The notes under the pieces were generated by a model, which was not told where the DNA came from, did no database searches, and worked only from the letters and a program-made list of their open reading frames with translations. From an uncultured Dorea sp. (GTDB lineage: Bacteria > Bacillota > Clostridia > Lachnospirales > Lachnospiraceae), in the NCBI GenBank assembly GCA_947388185.1, contig CANDQP010000002.1:1-61501 (forward strand): DNA of 61,501 bases, written 5' to 3'. A program made the position numbers and the translations under genes. Shown here one piece after another: positions 45,908-55,986 of this stretch; position 1 is the first letter of the stretch, and each line of letters starts with the position of its first letter.

Positions 45908-46592
45908 CAGAATAAAAGGGATCAGAAGATTGCTTGGGATCTGTATACTGTGCGCGGCCCTTCTGGCCAATGTGACCGGATGCGGCAGGGATTTTGACGC
46001 GGCAGGCTATTCGCAGGCATTGCTTGACCTTACCTTTCAGGCAGATATCACGAAAGCGTCAGCCTTCATGGAGGATGCTTCCGAGGAGGCCCTGATGCAG
46101 GCGTACAGGGATTCTATTGACCGGTTTGTAGAAGCCAACGTCACCAGCGGTCTTGAGATCGGTGAGCTTAAGACCACCCGGTTCGCGGAGCTGGTATCCA
46201 GGATATTTATGGTCATGCGTTATCAGGTGGGAGAGGCCAGGAAGACCGGGAAGAAGGAATATGAGGTGCCGGTTGAGATCTGGCCGGCGGATGTATTCGT
46301 GACCTTCCAGGAGATGCTGGTCGAGGATTCGCTTAAGATGGCGGAGAAGATCGAGAAAGGGGAATATGGGGACGCCGCGGAGGAAGAGGCGGACCAGCAG
46401 ATCCTGCTCGATATCATCAATCATGCCTATGAGCTGCTGGATACGGCGTATATGGATATTGAATACGGCGAGGAGGAGACGGTGATCTTCCATGTGAGGG
46501 CAGAGTCGGGATCCGAGTATTCTGTGGATGAGGATGATATGGACAGCCTGATCCGAAAAATACTTCGTTTAGATGAAATTCAATCAATGTAG
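45891..46592 (+). CDS. predicted lipoprotein of unknown function
   Basis: 233 residues. The basic start and hydrophobic segment (about 11-27) end in a lipobox VTGC with Cys31, so it should be a lipid-anchored surface protein. The rest is acidic and mainly helical, with no recognised motif. DUF5105-like clostridial lipoproteins have a similar look, but I cannot confirm that. ATG 45891 lies within the end of the preceding gene; its ribosome binding site is weak, suggesting translational coupling. Confidence 0.75.
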   Translation: MRRKNNRIKGIRRLLGICILCAALLANVTGCGRDFDAAGYSQALLDLTFQADITKASAFMEDASEEALMQAYRDSIDRFVEANVTSGLEIGELKTTRFAELVSRIFMVMRYQVGEARKTGKKEYEVPVEIWPADVFVTFQEMLVEDSLKMAEKIEKGEYGDAAEEEADQQILLDIINHAYELLDTAYMDIEYGEEETVIFHVRAESGSEYSVDEDDMDSLIRKILRLDEIQSM

Positions 46593-46595
46593 GAC

Positions 46596-46624
46596 TGGAT
46601 ATTTAAAGAGGTTTGTGTTATACT
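46596..46624 (+). promoter_or_regulatory. extended -10 promoter of the tig-clpP-clpX unit
   Basis: TGGATA (46596-46601), a 17-base spacer and TATACT (46619-46624) preceded by TGT, an extended -10. No CtsR heptanucleotide or CIRCE element was seen between it and tig. Confidence 0.5.
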
Positions 46625-46705
46625 TCTTTGGTGAATGTAAAGTAGAATAGTATGCCCATCTCTTTGACTACCGAAGGGTGGGATAGAAACAGGAGGAAAT
46701 AGCAA

Positions 46706-47992
46706 ATGAGCTTACAGGTAGAGAAGTTAGAGAAAAACATGGCGAAGCTTACTATTGAGGTTTCTGCCGATGATTTAGAGAAAGCACTTCAGAATGCATA
46801 TAAGAAGCAGAAGAACAGGATCGCGATCCCTGGTTTCCGTAAGGGGAAGGTTCCGCGCCAGATGATTGAGAAGATGTACGGGGCGGAGATCTTCTATGAT
46901 GATGCGGCGAACGAACTGATCCCCAAGGCATATTCAGAAGCCTATGACGAGAGTGAGATTGAGATCGTATCCAGACCGGAGATCGATGTGGTCCAGATCG
47001 AGAAGGGGAAGCCGTTCATCTTCACAGCGACGGTAGCTACGAAGCCGGAGGTAACGCTTGGACAGTATAAGGGACTGGAAGTCGAGAAGATATCCACAGA
47101 CGTGACGCCGGAAGAGGTTGAGGAGAAGATACAGGAAGAGGCCGAGAAGAATGCCAGGACCATCACAGTAGAGGACCGTCCGGTACAGGATGGAGATGAG
47201 ATCATCCTCGACTATGAAGGCTTCGTGGACGGAGTTCCGTTCGAGGGCGGCAAGGCTGAGAATTATCCGCTGATCATCGGTTCAGGATCATTTATTCCCG
47301 GATTCGAGGAGCAGCTGATCGGTGTGGAAGCCGGAACAGATGTAGAGGTTAACGTTACATTCCCGGAGGAGTACCATGCAGAAGATCTTAAGGGCAAGGC
47401 AGCGGTATTCCAGTGTATGGTACATGAGATCAAGGCGAAGGAGCTTCCTGAGATCGACGACGAATTCGCTGCAGAAGTATCAGAATTTGATACATTAGAG
47501 GAATACAAAGAGGATGTTAAGGCAAAACTTGAGGAGCAGAAGGCTTCTGAAGGTAAGGAGAAGCAGGAGGATTCTGCTGTTGAACAGGCTGTTCAGAATG
47601 CACAGTACGAGCTTCCGGAGGCTATGATCGAGACTCAGGTAATGCAGATGGCTGATGATTTCGCTCAGAGGATGCGGGGACAAGGCCTGACTATGGAGCA
47701 GTATTTCCAGTTTACAGGCATGACCTCAGAGAAGATGTTAGAGGATATCAGGCCGCAGGCCGTTAAGAGCATCGAGACTCGTCTTGTATTAGAGGCGATC
47801 GTTGAGGCGGAGAATATCGAAGTCAGCGATGAGAAGTTCGACGAGGAGATCGCGAAGATGGCGGACATGTACAAGATGGAAGCGGATAAGTTCAAAGAGT
47901 ACATGGGCGACAAGGAAAAAGAACGTATGAAGAAAGACATAGCAGTCCAGGAGGCGATCACATTCCTGGTAGAGAATGCTGTTGAAAAATAA
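46706..47992 (+). CDS. tig: trigger factor
   Basis: Ribosome-bound chaperone and prolyl isomerase. 428 residues. The N-terminal domain has the ribosome-binding signature [17 protein letters not shown] (GFRxGKxP, about 43-50). The FKBP-type domain lies at about 155-245 ([43 protein letters not shown]). A long helical C-terminal region follows. It heads the classic tig-clpP-clpX order. Confidence 0.96.
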   Translation: MSLQVEKLEKNMAKLTIEVSADDLEKALQNAYKKQKNRIAIPGFRKGKVPRQMIEKMYGAEIFYDDAANELIPKAYSEAYDESEIEIVSRPEIDVVQIEKGKPFIFTATVATKPEVTLGQYKGLEVEKISTDVTPEEVEEKIQEEAEKNARTITVEDRPVQDGDEIILDYEGFVDGVPFEGGKAENYPLIIGSGSFIPGFEEQLIGVEAGTDVEVNVTFPEEYHAEDLKGKAAVFQCMVHEIKAKELPEIDDEFAAEVSEFDTLEEYKEDVKAKLEEQKASEGKEKQEDSAVEQAVQNAQYELPEAMIETQVMQMADDFAQRMRGQGLTMEQYFQFTGMTSEKMLEDIRPQAVKSIETRLVLEAIVEAENIEVSDEKFDEEIAKMADMYKMEADKFKEYMGDKEKERMKKDIAVQEAITFLVENAVEK

Positions 47993-48018
47993 GGATTGAA
48001 TCACAAGGAGGCATATGC

Positions 48019-48600
48019 ATGAGTTTGGTACCTTATGTCATTGAACAGACGAGCCGCGGGGAACGTTCCTACGATATCTATTCGAGGCTTTTGAAGGACA
48101 GGATCATATTTCTCGGCGAAGAAGTATCGGATGTGTCGGCGAGCGTTGTAGTTGCACAGCTCCTGTTTCTTGAGGCAGAGGATCCGGAGAAGGATATCCA
48201 TCTGTATATCAACAGTCCGGGCGGCTCTGTTACGGCAGGTCTGGCGATCTATGATACCATGCAGTATATCAAGTGTGATATAGAGACGATCTGCATCGGT
48301 ATGGCGGCAAGTATGGGATCATTCCTCCTGGCGGGAGGCACGAAGGGCAAGAGACTCGCGCTCCCGAATGCCGAGATCATGATCCATCAGCCGTCAGGCG
48401 GAGCACGGGGCCAGGCAACGGAGATCCAGATTGCCGCGGAACATATATTGAAGACCCGTCAGAGATTGAATCAAATATTATCAGAAAACACAGGACAGCC
48501 GATAGAGGTGATCAGTGCTGATACGGATCGGGATAATTTCATGTCGGCAGAGGAAGCGAAGGAATACGGCTTGATCGACGAGGTCATCAAGAACCGTTAA
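48019..48600 (+). CDS. clpP: ATP-dependent Clp protease, proteolytic subunit
   Basis: Barrel-forming serine protease. 193 residues. The Ser97-type nucleophile is in [14 protein letters not shown], the active His in [13 protein letters not shown], and the Asp in the late TDRDNFMS region. [19 protein letters not shown] is conserved. AAGGAGG ahead of the start. It lies between tig and clpX. Confidence 0.98.
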   Translation: MSLVPYVIEQTSRGERSYDIYSRLLKDRIIFLGEEVSDVSASVVVAQLLFLEAEDPEKDIHLYINSPGGSVTAGLAIYDTMQYIKCDIETICIGMAASMGSFLLAGGTKGKRLALPNAEIMIHQPSGGARGQATEIQIAAEHILKTRQRLNQILSENTGQPIEVISADTDRDNFMSAEEAKEYGLIDEVIKNR

Positions 48601-48642
48601 GGAACTGAAGCTTTTGAAGAGGTCCTTGGACGAGGTGAGAGA

Positions 48643-49902
48643 ATGGTAGGAAGGAACGACAATCAGGTGAGGTGTTCGTTCTGTAACAAGACGCAGAATC
48701 AGGTGAGAAAGCTGATCGCAGGCCCTAACGGGGCATATATCTGTGATGAGTGTATCGATGTGTGTACCGAGATTCTGGAGGAAGAATTCGAGTACGGCGA
48801 TGACAGGCAGTGGAATCCGTTCGCGGATATCAATCTGCTTAAGCCGCAGGAGATCAAAGAATTCCTGGATGACTATGTGATCGGGCAGGATGAAGCGAAG
48901 AAGGTTCTGTCAGTTGCGGTGTATAATCATTATAAGCGTATCATGGCGGGAAGAGACTTGGGAGTGGAGCTTGGCAAGAGCAATATCCTGATGCTCGGCC
49001 CTACCGGCTGCGGCAAGACGCTGCTTGCACAGACGCTTGCACGGATCCTGGGTGTTCCGTTTGCGATCGCGGATGCGACGGCGCTCACGGAAGCAGGATA
49101 TGTGGGTGAGGACGTGGAGAATATTCTTCTTAAGATCATCCAGGCTGCCGACGGTGACATTGAGCGCGCGGAGTACGGTATCATCTATATTGACGAGATC
49201 GACAAGATCACAAGGAAGTCGGAGAATCCGTCGATCACGAGGGATGTATCCGGAGAGGGTGTACAGCAGGCGCTGCTTAAGATCATAGAAGGAACGGTTG
49301 CCAATGTACCGCCTCAGGGCGGAAGGAAGCATCCGCATCAGGAATTGATCCAGATTGATACGACGAATATCTTATTTATATGCGGCGGTGCATTCGAGGG
49401 GATCGATAAGATCATAGAGAAGAGGATCGACCGCAAGTCCATCGGATTTAACGTGGAGATCGGAGAGAAGCATGTGGATGATGTTGACAGGCTTCTGAAA
49501 CAGGTGCTCCCGCAGGATCTTGTGAAATTCGGGCTGATCCCGGAGCTGGTAGGCCGTGTGCCGGTTACCGTTCCGTTGGAGATGCTGGATAAGGGTGCTC
49601 TGATCCAGATATTGACGGAGCCGAAGAATGCTATTGTGAAGCAGTATCAGAAGATGCTGGAGCTTGACGGTGTGCAGTTGGAATTCGACGGGGACGCGCT
49701 GGAAGCGATCGCAGAGACTTCTCTGAAGAGGAAGACCGGAGCCAGAGGCCTGCGTGCGATCATGGAGAGTATCATGATGGATATCATGTACAGGGCTCCG
49801 TCAGATGATTCGCTGAAGACCTGCAGGATCACGGAGAATACCGTGAAGGGAATCGGGGAGCCGCTATGTGAACGCATCTCTGTCAGATCAGAGAGTGCAT
49901 AG
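48643..49902 (+). CDS. clpX: ATP-dependent Clp protease, ATP-binding subunit ClpX
   Basis: Hexameric unfoldase that feeds ClpP. 419 residues. N-terminal C4 zinc domain ([11 protein letters not shown] ... ICDECIDVC), Walker [13 protein letters not shown], Walker [11 protein letters not shown], pore loop GYVGED, IGF loop ([18 protein letters not shown]) and a sensor 2 GARGLR. It follows clpP by 42 bases. The lon leader begins about 40 bases downstream. Confidence 0.98.
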   Translation: MVGRNDNQVRCSFCNKTQNQVRKLIAGPNGAYICDECIDVCTEILEEEFEYGDDRQWNPFADINLLKPQEIKEFLDDYVIGQDEAKKVLSVAVYNHYKRIMAGRDLGVELGKSNILMLGPTGCGKTLLAQTLARILGVPFAIADATALTEAGYVGEDVENILLKIIQAADGDIERAEYGIIYIDEIDKITRKSENPSITRDVSGEGVQQALLKIIEGTVANVPPQGGRKHPHQELIQIDTTNILFICGGAFEGIDKIIEKRIDRKSIGFNVEIGEKHVDDVDRLLKQVLPQDLVKFGLIPELVGRVPVTVPLEMLDKGALIQILTEPKNAIVKQYQKMLELDGVQLEFDGDALEAIAETSLKRKTGARGLRAIMESIMMDIMYRAPSDDSLKTCRITENTVKGIGEPLCERISVRSESA

Positions 49903-49941
49903 AATGCGGAATGTGTGATTGTAAGTTAGAAAGAATAACAG

Positions 49942-50011
49942 GCAGACGGGTACGGGGGAAGTTTGGCGTACCCGCTGCAAAGCGAAGAATCTCGAAAGCG
50001 AGATTCTTTTT
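49942..50011 (+). promoter_or_regulatory. two-hairpin leader/attenuator in front of lon
   Basis: First hairpin: GCAG plus CGGGTACG (49942-49954, one bulged A) pairs with CGTACCCG and CTGC (49967-49978). Second: AAGAATCTCG (49985-49994) pairs with CGAGATTCTT (49999-50008), followed by a T-run to 50011, a standard rho-independent terminator. AAGGAG of lon starts four bases later, so no promoter fits between. lon must be reached by readthrough of this terminator, or the hairpins are a switch. Confidence 0.65.
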
Positions 50012-50028
50012 CGTAAGGAGAATTGCTT

Positions 50029-52380
50029 ATGAGTAGAGAGATAATGAGCCTGCCTATGGTGACTCTAAGAGGGATCACCATATTACCGGAGATGGTCCGC
50101 CACTTTGATATCAGCAGACCCAAGTCTGTCAAGGCAATAGAAGAGGTTGTGGAAGGGAACCAGAAGATATTCCTGACCGCCCAGAAGGATCTTGAGGTGG
50201 AGGAGCCGGGAATGGCAGATGTATACCGGACAGGCTGTATTGCGACTGTCCGGCAGATCATTAAGCTTCCAAGGAAGGTGAGCAGGGTTCTGATCACAGG
50301 AGAAGAGAGAGCCTGTATCAATACCTTAGAGTTTGAAGAACCCTATCTTCGCGCCAATGTAACGATCGTACCGGATACAGATACATCCAGGGAAGATACG
50401 GGCGCGGATGAGCACCCGCTGAACCTGGAGGGGATGCTTCGCGGGATGAAGGACATCTTCAAGGAATATATGGGGAAGAACCCGAAGCTTTCGAAGGAGC
50501 TGGCAGCACAGATCGAGAGTATCAATGAGTTAAAGAAGTTGGTCGACGTAGTCGCGGCGAACGCGCCGTTCTCTTACACGGACGCGCAGCAGCTTCTTGA
50601 GGAAGCAGACCTGATGCGCCGTTACGAGCTGCTGGCGTTCAAGCTGATGAATGAGATCCAGATCATGAATGTCAAGGATGAGATCCATGCGAAGGTCAAG
50701 GAGAGAGTAGACAAGAACCAGCGGGAATATATCCTGAGGGAAGAGGCGAAGCTGATCCGTGAGGAACTGGGATACGACAGCACACTGACGGATGCGGAAG
50801 AATTCGAGCAGAAGACGGAGGCGCTTCTGGCTTCGGACGAAGTAAAAGAGAAATTAAAAAAAGAGATCCGAAGATTCCAGAATTCCATGGGAAGCCAGGC
50901 AGAGAACGGGGTGATCCGCACCTATATCGAGACGATGCTTGAGATGCCGTGGGATAAGATGTGTACAGAGCATGAAGATATCAAATATGCGAAGCAGGTT
51001 CTTGAAGAAGACCATTACGGTCTTGAGAAGGTCAAAGAGAGGGTCCTCGAGTTCCTTGCGGTAAGGGCGCTTACGAAGAAGGGCAATGCGCCGATCCTCT
51101 GTCTGGTGGGACCTCCGGGGACCGGTAAGACTTCGATCGCCAGGTCTCTGGCCAGAGCGCTCAAGAAGCCGTATGTGCGCATTTCGCTTGGCGGCGTGCG
51201 TGACGAAGCGGAGATCCGGGGACACAGGAAGACTTATGTGGGGGCCATGCCGGGCAGGATTGCCAACGGTCTGAAGCAGGCAGAGGTGAAGAACCCGCTG
51301 ATGCTCCTGGACGAGATCGATAAGGTCAGCAATGATTATAAGGGAGATACCTTCTCGGCGCTCCTCGAAGTATTGGACAGCGAGCAGAACCGCAAGTTCC
51401 GCGACCATTACCTGGAGGTCCCGGTGGATTTGTCCGAGGTATTGTTCGTCACGACGGCGAATACGCTGCAGACGATCCCCAGGCCGCTCCTGGACCGTAT
51501 GGAGGTGATCGAGGTCAGCAGCTATACGGAGAATGAGAAGCTTCACATTGCGATGGAGCATCTGATTCCCAAGCAGCTTAAGAAGCACGGGCTTAAGGAT
51601 GATCAGCTTACCATCAGCAAGAAAGCGCTGTGGAAGATGGCGCGCAATTATACCAAGGAAGCGGGTGTCCGCCAGTTGGAGCGCAAGATCGGTGATATCT
51701 GCCGCAAGACGGCACGGGAGATCCTGGAGACGAAGAAGGAGTCGGTACGTGTGACGGAGCGCAATATCGCCCATTATCTCGGCAAGGAGCTGTATATTTA
51801 CCAGATGGCAAATGAGGCGGACGAGGTCGGGATCGTGCGGGGACTGGCGTGGACCAGCGTCGGCGGGGATACGCTGCAGATTGAGGTCAACATCATGCCG
51901 GGTGAGGGTGAGGTACTTCTGACCGGGCAGATGGGCGATGTGATGAAGGAATCGGCGAGGACGGGAATCAGCTATATCCGTTCCGTGAGCAAGGAGCACA
52001 AGGTTGATGAGCATTTCTTCAAGGAGCATGATGTGCACATCCATATTCCGGAAGGGGCGGTTCCAAAGGACGGCCCGTCGGCGGGAATCACCATGGCGAC
52101 GGCCATGATGTCGGCGATCACCGGAAGGAAAGCAAGGGCGGATCTGGCCATGACCGGAGAGATTACCCTGCGGGGGCGGGTGCTTCCCATCGGAGGGCTT
52201 AAGGAGAAGCTTCTGGCTGCTAAGAACGCGGGGATCAAGATGGTACTCGTGCCTAAGGAGAATGAGTCTGATGTGGAGGAGCTGTCCAATGAGATCACCA
52301 GGGGACTTAAGATCATTCCGGTATCTCATATGGACGAGGTGCTGAAGCTTGCGCTTGCGCCGAAAAAGAAGGCAAAATAG
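50029..52380 (+). CDS. lon: endopeptidase La
   Basis: ATP-dependent protease. 783 residues. N-terminal LAN domain (about 5-200), AAA+ core with Walker [10 protein letters not shown] and Walker B MLLDEIDK, and C-terminal protease domain with catalytic Ser in [13 protein letters not shown] and Lys in [13 protein letters not shown] 50029 is spaced eight bases from AAGGAG. It comes after clpX but behind a terminator-like hairpin (see the leader entry). engB follows after 19 bases. Confidence 0.97.
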   Translation: MSREIMSLPMVTLRGITILPEMVRHFDISRPKSVKAIEEVVEGNQKIFLTAQKDLEVEEPGMADVYRTGCIATVRQIIKLPRKVSRVLITGEERACINTLEFEEPYLRANVTIVPDTDTSREDTGADEHPLNLEGMLRGMKDIFKEYMGKNPKLSKELAAQIESINELKKLVDVVAANAPFSYTDAQQLLEEADLMRRYELLAFKLMNEIQIMNVKDEIHAKVKERVDKNQREYILREEAKLIREELGYDSTLTDAEEFEQKTEALLASDEVKEKLKKEIRRFQNSMGSQAENGVIRTYIETMLEMPWDKMCTEHEDIKYAKQVLEEDHYGLEKVKERVLEFLAVRALTKKGNAPILCLVGPPGTGKTSIARSLARALKKPYVRISLGGVRDEAEIRGHRKTYVGAMPGRIANGLKQAEVKNPLMLLDEIDKVSNDYKGDTFSALLEVLDSEQNRKFRDHYLEVPVDLSEVLFVTTANTLQTIPRPLLDRMEVIEVSSYTENEKLHIAMEHLIPKQLKKHGLKDDQLTISKKALWKMARNYTKEAGVRQLERKIGDICRKTAREILETKKESVRVTERNIAHYLGKELYIYQMANEADEVGIVRGLAWTSVGGDTLQIEVNIMPGEGEVLLTGQMGDVMKESARTGISYIRSVSKEHKVDEHFFKEHDVHIHIPEGAVPKDGPSAGITMATAMMSAITGRKARADLAMTGEITLRGRVLPIGGLKEKLLAAKNAGIKMVLVPKENESDVEELSNEITRGLKIIPVSHMDEVLKLALAPKKKAK

Positions 52381-52399
52381 CAACAGAAAAGGATGAAGA

Positions 52400-52987
52400 A
52401 TGGTTATTAAGAATGTTAATTTGGAGACGGTATGCGGGATCACAAGCAAGCTGCCGGAAAATACGCTGCCGGAGATCGCATTTGCCGGCAAATCAAACGT
52501 AGGAAAGTCATCGCTCATCAACGCTCTGATGAACCGCAAGTCCTATGCGCGCATCTCTGCGACGCCCGGGAAGACGCAGACGATCAATTTCTATAATATC
52601 AATCAGGAATTCTATCTGGTAGACCTTCCGGGGTATGGATATGCGAAGGTGTCAGAGCAGGAGAAGCAGAAGTGGGGACAGATGGTGGAGCGTTACCTGC
52701 ACGGCTCGAAACAGCTTCGCGCCGTGTTCCTGCTGATCGATATCCGGCATGATCCTTCTGCCAATGATAAGCTGATGTACGACTGGATCGTGTCGCAGGG
52801 ATATCATCCCATTATTATCGCAACGAAGCTTGATAAGATCAAGAGAAGCCAGAAGGATAAGCAAGTCAGGATAATAAGGCAGGGGCTGGGGCTTCTGCCG
52901 GGAACGATCGTGATCCCGTTCTCTTCTGTTACCAAGCAGGGGAGGGACGAGATCTGGGAGCTTGCAGAGCGTGAGTATCTGGTGTAG
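52400..52987 (+). CDS. engB: ribosome biogenesis GTP-binding protein EngB/YsxC
   Basis: GTPase for 50S assembly. 195 residues. G1 AGKSNVGKSSLIN, G2 Thr in TPGKTQTINFY, G3 DLPGYGYAK, G4 ATKLDKI and the G5 region near the end (IPFSSVTKQG). It is commonly found downstream of lon in Firmicutes, as here. Confidence 0.97.
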   Translation: MVIKNVNLETVCGITSKLPENTLPEIAFAGKSNVGKSSLINALMNRKSYARISATPGKTQTINFYNINQEFYLVDLPGYGYAKVSEQEKQKWGQMVERYLHGSKQLRAVFLLIDIRHDPSANDKLMYDWIVSQGYHPIIIATKLDKIKRSQKDKQVRIIRQGLGLLPGTIVIPFSSVTKQGRDEIWELAEREYLV

Positions 52988-53009
52988 GGCAAGAAGGTGA
53001 AATAAACGC

Positions 53010-54152
53010 ATGGAGATGAATTTTAAAGAAAAGCTGCGGGATGAGCGGCCTTACTGGAAGGTGGCGGTGAGCCTGGGATTCAGCCTGGTTGGGACCTGCC
53101 TGTTCCTGTATTTTGGATATAAGCTGCTTGGCTTTTTCATGCCATTCGTGATCGGATGGTGTATCGCGTCTATTGCAAGTCCTGTGGTGAACTGGCTTGA
53201 GAAGCGGTTGAAGATCATCAAGAAATGGGGGTCTGCGCTGATCATCATCGGTGTACTGGGCGTGGTGGGTCTGTTGATCTATCTGTTGGGCAGCACGCTG
53301 TCAAGGGAGATCGCAAGACTGATCCAAGATATGCCGGAGATGTATGAGGACCTGGATGCGGGGATGGCTACAGTGGGAGACAGCCTGAATGGGGTCTTCA
53401 GGCTGCTGCCTGCCGAAGTGCAGGAAGGATGGCATACGATGATGGAGAGTTTGGAGCAGACGGCGGGAGATATCATAGGGAAGCTCAGTGAGCCGACGGT
53501 GTCGGCGGCGGGAAGATTCGCCAAACGGATCCCCTCGGCGCTGGTGGCAGTTATCGTGACGTTTATCTCGGCGTACTTCTTTATCGCGGAGCGGGAGGAT
53601 GTGATCCGATGGTCGAAACAGATCGCCCCGGACGCTCTTGTGAGCCGGATGACCATGGTGGTAGATAACTTCAAGTATGCGGTCGGGGGATACTTCAAAG
53701 CCCAGTTTAAGATCATGGGAGTGGTCTATGTGCTGTTATTAGCAGGCTTCCTGATCCTGAGGATTCATTTTGCCGTGCTGCTTGCGCTGCTGATCGCTTT
53801 CCTGGATTTTCTGCCCTTCTTTGGTACGGGTACGGCGCTGCTTCCCTGGGTTGCCTATAAATTCATGGTAGGGAATTATCGGATGGTAGTGGGGCTTCTC
53901 ATATTATATGGGGTCACACAGCTTGTGCGTCAGTTGATTCAGCCCAAATTAGTCGGGGACAGCATGGGATTGAAGCCGTTGGTTACACTGGTACTGTTAT
54001 ATATCGGCTACAAAACGGGAGGTGTGTTCGGCATGATCTTCGCGGTTCCGGTCGGAATGATCGCGATCAACCTGTATAAGGCGGGCGCTTTCGACTATAT
54101 ACTGGATGATGTGAAGATTCTGGCAGAAGGGGTTATGAGCCTGCGCAATTGA
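53010..54152 (+). CDS. AI-2E/YtvI-type membrane permease
   Basis: 380 residues with about seven membrane segments, of the AI-2E transporter superfamily. The C-terminal GGVFGMIFAVPVGM and the earlier LDFLPFFGTGTALLPW are the family motifs. The name YtvI comes from a B. subtilis sporulation membrane protein of the same family; the substrate here is unknown. It has a central extracytoplasmic domain (about 100-180). Twenty-two bases separate it from engB. Confidence 0.85.
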   Translation: MEMNFKEKLRDERPYWKVAVSLGFSLVGTCLFLYFGYKLLGFFMPFVIGWCIASIASPVVNWLEKRLKIIKKWGSALIIIGVLGVVGLLIYLLGSTLSREIARLIQDMPEMYEDLDAGMATVGDSLNGVFRLLPAEVQEGWHTMMESLEQTAGDIIGKLSEPTVSAAGRFAKRIPSALVAVIVTFISAYFFIAEREDVIRWSKQIAPDALVSRMTMVVDNFKYAVGGYFKAQFKIMGVVYVLLLAGFLILRIHFAVLLALLIAFLDFLPFFGTGTALLPWVAYKFMVGNYRMVVGLLILYGVTQLVRQLIQPKLVGDSMGLKPLVTLVLLYIGYKTGGVFGMIFAVPVGMIAINLYKAGAFDYILDDVKILAEGVMSLRN

Positions 54153-54156
54153 TGCC

Positions 54157-54185
54157 TTTACGGCCAGAGTCCTGACCGGTATAAT
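54157..54185 (+). promoter_or_regulatory. sigma-A promoter for the sulfite/nitrite reductase gene
   Basis: TTTACG (54157-54162), a 17-base spacer and perfect TATAAT (54180-54185). Confidence 0.5.
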
Positions 54186-54229
54186 AAGAATAGCTGATAG
54201 TATAGAAATGATAATAGGAGTGAAGCGAT

Positions 54230-55768
54230 ATGGAACAGATGTTGAAGGAGTTCAAGGAAGATCTCACAGAATTCCGTGAGGTAACCGACAGGTTTTATGC
54301 AAAAGAAGTCAGTATGAAAGAGTACAAGGGATTCTCCGGCGGATTCGGAAGCTATGCCCAGAAAGGCGGGAATGCAAGCATGCTCAGGCTTCGGATACCG
54401 GGAGGGAGACTGACGAAGGAGAAACTAAAGTTCGTAGCCGACTCTGTAGCCGAGTACGGAGTAGAGAAGGCACATTTCACAACGTGCCAGACCATACAGT
54501 TCCATAACCTGAATGCAGAGGCGGTCTGTGGCATCATGGAGAAGGCTCTTGACGCCGGGATCATCACCAGGGGCGGTGGCGGAGATTTCCCCAGGAATGT
54601 CATGGTATCCCCGTTGTCCGGTGTGGAAGAGGGCGAATATTTTGACGTGCTGCCATATGCAGAAGCCGTATCGGACTATCTGCTTGGATTCATTAAGTCG
54701 GTGAAGATGCCAAGGAAGCTCAAAGTAGGCTTCTCGAACTCGCCTGCCAATGAGACCCATGCTACGTTCCGTGATCTGGGATTTGCTGCCCGGAAGGATG
54801 GGAGCTTCGACGTGTACAGCGCGGGCGGTCTGGGGAATAATCCTCGCATGGGCGTGAAGGTAGCGGAGCAGGTGCCGGGAACAGAGGTGCTGTATTATGT
54901 GAAGGCCATGGTGGAGACTTTCATCGCCTACGGTAATTATGAGAACCGCGGGAAGGCAAGGACACGCTATATGCAGGAGACTTTGGGCGCGGACGGATAT
55001 AAGAAGGCTTATCTTGAGAAGCTTGAAGCTGTGAAAGCAGGCGAAGATCTTAAGCTTGAGATGATCGAACGGCCGGTCAATAAGAAGGGGAACGGCACGG
55101 AAGCTTCTGGCAGCCGTGTGATCCCTCAGAAACAGGACGGGCTGTACGCCGTGGCGTATCATCCGATCGGCGGGATTCCGGCGGTTACCTGGTTTGCCGG
55201 GATCTATGAGACTGTGAAGGATATGGAGGAGGCTGAACTTCGGATCGGGCCGGATGAGACGATCTATATCATCAACCTGAACGGAGAGGAAGCAGGGAAG
55301 GTACTTGAGGCTACGGCTGACGGTGCGAGGGACCTGTTCGAGACTTCGGTCGCCTGTATCGGGGCAACGATCTGTCAGGTAGGTCTGCGGGATTCCCAGG
55401 GAGTTCTGGCGCAGATTATAGAAGAAGTAAGGAAGCATGATTTCGCGGACGGTGTACTGCCAAGGATCCATATCTCAGGATGTACTTCTTCCTGCGGGAC
55501 GCATCAGATCGGAACGCTTGGTTTCCACGGCGGCGTGAAGAGGGTGAATGATGTCGTGGAACCGGCATTTACCTTCCATGTGAACGGATGCGGCCAGGCG
55601 GGCGAGGAGCGGTTTGGAGAGCAGTGTGGCGTGATGCTGCAGAAGGATATGCCGGCATTCTTCGTGGAGTTAGGACAGGCTGTGTCTGCGGAGGATACGA
55701 CTTATGATGCATGGTATGCCAGGGATCCAGGAAAGCTTAAGGCGCTTGCGGAGAAATATCTGTATTAA
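54230..55768 (+). CDS. siroheme nitrite/sulfite reductase
   Basis: 512 residues. Two ferredoxin-like plus siroheme/4Fe-4S halves. The cluster/siroheme cysteines are present: C-x5-C in CIGATICQ and C-x3-C in SGCTSSCG. The N-terminal half has THFTTCQTIQFHNL-like siroheme contacts. Whether the substrate is sulfite or nitrite cannot be decided from motifs; in gut clostridia assimilatory sulfite reduction is more likely. No electron-donor partner, siroheme synthesis or sulfate activation genes are adjacent, so it stands alone. A good promoter precedes it and a strong terminator follows. Confidence 0.88.
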   Translation: MEQMLKEFKEDLTEFREVTDRFYAKEVSMKEYKGFSGGFGSYAQKGGNASMLRLRIPGGRLTKEKLKFVADSVAEYGVEKAHFTTCQTIQFHNLNAEAVCGIMEKALDAGIITRGGGGDFPRNVMVSPLSGVEEGEYFDVLPYAEAVSDYLLGFIKSVKMPRKLKVGFSNSPANETHATFRDLGFAARKDGSFDVYSAGGLGNNPRMGVKVAEQVPGTEVLYYVKAMVETFIAYGNYENRGKARTRYMQETLGADGYKKAYLEKLEAVKAGEDLKLEMIERPVNKKGNGTEASGSRVIPQKQDGLYAVAYHPIGGIPAVTWFAGIYETVKDMEEAELRIGPDETIYIINLNGEEAGKVLEATADGARDLFETSVACIGATICQVGLRDSQGVLAQIIEEVRKHDFADGVLPRIHISGCTSSCGTHQIGTLGFHGGVKRVNDVVEPAFTFHVNGCGQAGEERFGEQCGVMLQKDMPAFFVELGQAVSAEDTTYDAWYARDPGKLKALAEKYLY

Positions 55769-55785
55769 TAATGACGAGAGGACAG

Positions 55786-55826
55786 AGACTTGCGGGGGGA
55801 AGAACCTTCCCCGGCAGGTCTTTTTT
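55786..55826 (+). terminator. strong terminator after the siroheme reductase
   Basis: AGACTTGC plus GGGGAAG pair with CTTCCCC and the CAGGTCT strand (loop AAC), followed by TTTTTT (55821-55826). Confidence 0.85.
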
Positions 55827-55864
55827 ACGTGGAGATCCATCGTTTGAATTCATGAAATTTGCGC

Positions 55865-55893
55865 TTGACTTTATTGTGGTAAATTGGTAATAT
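55865..55893 (+). promoter_or_regulatory. sigma-A promoter for the amino acid ABC operon
   Basis: TTGACT (55865-55870), a 17-base spacer and TAATAT (55888-55893). The leader of about 90 bases has no obvious T-box or riboswitch. Confidence 0.55.
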
Positions 55894-55986
55894 AGTAGCG
55901 TACTGTGTTGACCTGATCATTTTCAGCGGATGAGAATTCAGGCAAATCATTTAGCAATCAGAATATGAATATTGAGGTGGAAGATT

